Assembly: GCA_018466975.1 (NCBI GenBank)
Contig: CM031561.1
Coordinates: 1,178,001-1,242,000 of the forward strand
Length of the DNA: 64,000 nt
Direction of reading: 5' to 3'
DNA from: Sparassis latifolia
Lineage: Eukaryota; Basidiomycota; Agaricomycetes; Polyporales; Sparassidaceae
Numbering within the stretch: the first letter of the stretch is position 1; each line of letters begins with the position of its first letter. This document shows, in pieces, positions 61,784 to 64,000 of this stretch. The notes under the pieces are model-generated. The model worked only from the letters and a program-made list of their open reading frames with translations, was not told the origin of the DNA and ran no database searches. A program made the translations under genes and the position numbers.

Positions 61784-63180
61784 ATGGCCAGTGACGCGGA
61801 ACCTCCTGACACGCTGGACATTATGATGGGTGAGTCGGATGAGGAGGATAGTATCGCTGAGCCCCGTCGTCCACTCATTTCGGATCTCCTTGACTCTCCT
61901 GGATCTGCCCAGATCTCCTTGCCTCTCCACTCTGCTTCTCAGACACCCCTCACGCCCCGCCACACTACCCCGTCCCTGGCAGCTCCATTTGCGCCATCCA
62001 ACTCGCCACATGAGCATCTTCACCGCCACACCTCGCCAAAGGTACAGGCGTCATCTGGATCTGTGGCGCCTGTGGAGGGAAGTCGCGCACTTATTCCTGA
62101 CCCTCTGGCGCCAGCTTGGGATGAAAGTCGTGGCAGTTCACCAATCCATAGGCGTGCACTCATCTCAGATTCCACCCCCACTGCGCCCGGTGGAATGTTC
62201 GACTTCGACACTCCTGGCATCTCGCCAATCCTCGACGCGCCCTGTTGGAAGCTACTCCCTTCCTCCACCAGCTCACACTTTCGACTTTCGCACTCCTGAC
62301 ACCTCCCAACTCCCTCGACGATCGCTCATCGCTGAGCCCCTTGACGCTACACCACGTACATCCATCCACTTCGATAGTCAAGCAAGTACGCCGATGGCGA
62401 GGGGCATGCTGGTGGACGAGACACTTGACGCGGAACCAGTGCCGAAACTGCTGGACTTTGACAATAGTCCTCCTGCCACGCCAGGACGATGGCGAGCTCT
62501 GGTGATAGACAGCCCTGGCACGACGCCTGTGCGTAGCCAGGTCCGGTGGCTAAATAGTCCCAGCACTTCGCCTCCAAAGAGGCGGCCTTTGTTGGACGAT
62601 GTTTTAAGTCCACCGCCTCCGCCATCGGCGCCCTCTCACTCGCCAGCTCGCACTTTCGATGACAGCAATTTCCGCCACGATGCACCTGTCATTCACTATA
62701 TGAAAGGCAGCATCGAGCCAGTCACTGTTACTTCCAGGATGCCAAGTCTGGCAGCACTTCCAGATGAGCTGCCGATCCATCGTCCCACCCATTGGGAACA
62801 GGTTCCAGGCTTATTCCCAGATACCACACAGCTGCTGCCAATGGCAGTCCCTGGAGAGACGAATGCCGCTTCTGGCTCACAAGTGGCCCGCCTCGGTAGA
62901 TCGTTTGCGCAGATCGCAGCAGAGGCAGACAGTTCCAGTGAGTGCATCCCTGGCAACCTTCAGTCTGATGTTGACCTTATTCATAGTGGACGATGACGAA
63001 GGTGATAGCTTTGCGGTTAGTCGTCGTCGCACCATGTTGCGGGAGCGCATTGTACGTCTTCAGCGTGAGCTCAACCTCACTGAGGATATGCACGTTGCGA
63101 ACCTCAATGCCAGCTCGACCGTGTTCCAAATGGGGTACATTCTGAGGGACATTCGTGGCGAGGCGTATCACAGCAACTGA
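61784..63180 (+). CDS. Unrecognised Ser/Pro-rich repeat protein with coiled-coil end
   Basis: Starts MASDAEPPDTLDIMMGESDE at 61784. Exon 1 runs to 62937, a canonical intron follows (62938-62986, GTGAGT...TTCATAG), and exon 2 is 62987-63180. One extra base near 62236-62240 (CCCTGTTGG) shifts the frame inside exon 1. Without it the model is exactly 449 codons. The protein has about seven repeats of a motif like R-R/x-P/A-L-I-x-D/E-x-L-D-x-x-P (RRPLISDLLDSP, SRALIPDPLAP, RRALISDSTPTAP, RRSLIAEPLDATP, RGMLVDETLDAEP, KRRPLLDDVLSPP). Between them are FDFDTPG/FDFRTPD/LDFDNSP elements. The C-terminus (RRRTMLRERIVRLQRELNLT...) is a basic coiled coil. It is boxed in by the repeat arrays on both sides, so it may belong to that element. 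Function unknown. Confidence 0.6.
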
Positions 63181-63249
63181 ACTAGTGTCTTTGAGCGTTT
63201 TGGTGTTAGCAATATATGACCGCTATGTAACAGCTTGTATACCAGTACA

Positions 63250-64000
63250 AAATGGATACATTCACTTCTGCATCACTAAGCTCTAAAGCCCATCGCTCCT
63301 CCAGTGTACTCTTCAGATGGGTGGACTGCGCTCGCCATCACCAAGGCATGTTGTTGCCAGCAATTGGCCCATCGCCAAAGGACCTGAGTGAAAGCTTCAC
63401 TGCATGGGAATATCGCTCCGCCAGCAAAGGGCCCACTGCCAAGGGTCAGAGGGTTGGCCATCGCCAAGCCGTGTTTTCGCCACCAATTGGCCCTCCGCCA
63501 TGAGTGCTGGTGAGTGATGGGCCCACCGGCAAAGGTCAGAGGATTGGCGATCACCAGAGCACGTCATCACCACCAATGCGCCCGGAAACTGCAGGGCTGT
63601 ATGTGACAATGGGCCCATTGGTGGCGATGACATATCCTGGTGATCGTCAACCCACTGGCTTTTGGCGGTGGGCCGATTGCTGGCGATAACATGCTCTGGC
63701 GTTGGCCAACCCACTGGCTTTTGGCGGTGGGCCGATTGCTGGCGGAAACATGTCCTGGCAATGACCTATCCCATGGGTGCTTGCAGTAAGGCCCTCACTG
63801 AGGGTGCTTTGGCGATGGGCCGACTGCTGGCGATAACATGCTCTGGCAATCGTCAACCCTCTAACCTTTGGCGGTGGGCCCATCCTTCAGGTTACACTCT
63901 GGGCGATCGGCCCACTGCTCATTCGTCATACTTTGGCGGTGGGCCGATTGCTCAGACAAACATGCTCTGGCCATGGCCAACACTCTGACCTTTGGCGGTG
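63250..64000. repeat. Further GC-rich arrays in inverted orientation, running off the window
   Basis: From 63330 to 63560 the units read GGTCAGAGGGTTGGCC (reverse of the 60480-61065 type). From 63600 to the end they read forward again (CCAACCCACTGGCTTTTGGC, CCAACCCTCTAACCTTTGG). The turning point near 63585 makes a second inverted repeat. Bases 63745-63900 closely follow 60900-61060 (both contain CCATGGGTGCTTGCA and GAGGGT). Confidence 0.8.

Noticed and set aside
63900..64000. Telomere or subtelomere end
   Set aside because: No TTAGGG-type repeats are seen. The arrays are GC-rich units related to the internal ones.

Overview
The window looks like nuclear DNA of a filamentous basidiomycete, most probably an Agaricomycete. 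This is inferred from many short (about 45-70 nt) GT-AG introns, a eukaryotic gene set (nucleoporins, spliceosome factors, an MFS transporter, a Kha1-type antiporter), chromodomain Ty3/gypsy elements, and a two-gene DNA transposon type I associate with Agaricomycetes. No database search was possible; every exon model was read by hand from splice signals and frame continuity.

Bases 1-22.7 kb are gene-rich. In order: the 3' end of a Nup82/Nup88-type nucleoporin (+), the FG nucleoporin NSP1 (+), an MFS transporter (-), the DEAD-box splicing helicase PRP5 (-) head-to-head with BUD31 (+), a Kha1-type K+/H+ antiporter (+), a tail-anchored zinc-motif protein (+), an amidohydrolase (+), and a damaged hypothetical gene (-). 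Two neighbour pairs encode partners: Nup82 with Nsp1 (nuclear pore) and Prp5 with Bud31 (spliceosome). The last host-like trace is the orphan terminal exon of a lysophosphatidate acyltransferase at 22.7-23.0 kb.

Bases 23-47 kb are nested mobile DNA. A tRNA-derived SINE-like repeat is split by two related DNA transposons (A 23249-30304, B 30307-37244). They lie in mirror orientation, share a single TA between them, and each carries a transposase plus a divergent accessory gene. An uninterrupted copy of the SINE at 40283-40552 preserves the empty site. Further right are a small AT-rich foldback, a solo LTR, a cluster of GCATGTCCC palindromes, and a decayed Ty3/gypsy element (about 41465-46810) that carries a young non-autonomous LTR element with a 5-bp target duplication.

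Bases 46.8-54.1 kb hold a second decayed Ty3/gypsy chromovirus (-) with an extra third ORF (membrane segments plus zinc knuckle) downstream of the chromodomain. Its 5' LTR is missing.

Bases 54.1-64 kb are the most unusual part. A 7.4-kb giant inverted repeat (54124-61552) has arms built from an outer GC-rich array with a 33-bp period and an inner AT-rich array with an almost invariant 169-bp period, around a 1.2-kb non-coding centre. Next to it is a spliced gene for an unrecognised Ser/Pro-rich repeat protein with a coiled-coil C-terminus (61784-63180), then more of the same array family in inverted orientation running off the window. This could be a foldback-type mobile element or a structured heterochromatic (for example pericentromeric) block. 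Stop codons in both Ty3 elements and both DNA transposons are mostly explained by C-to-T changes, suggesting methylation- or RIP-like decay.
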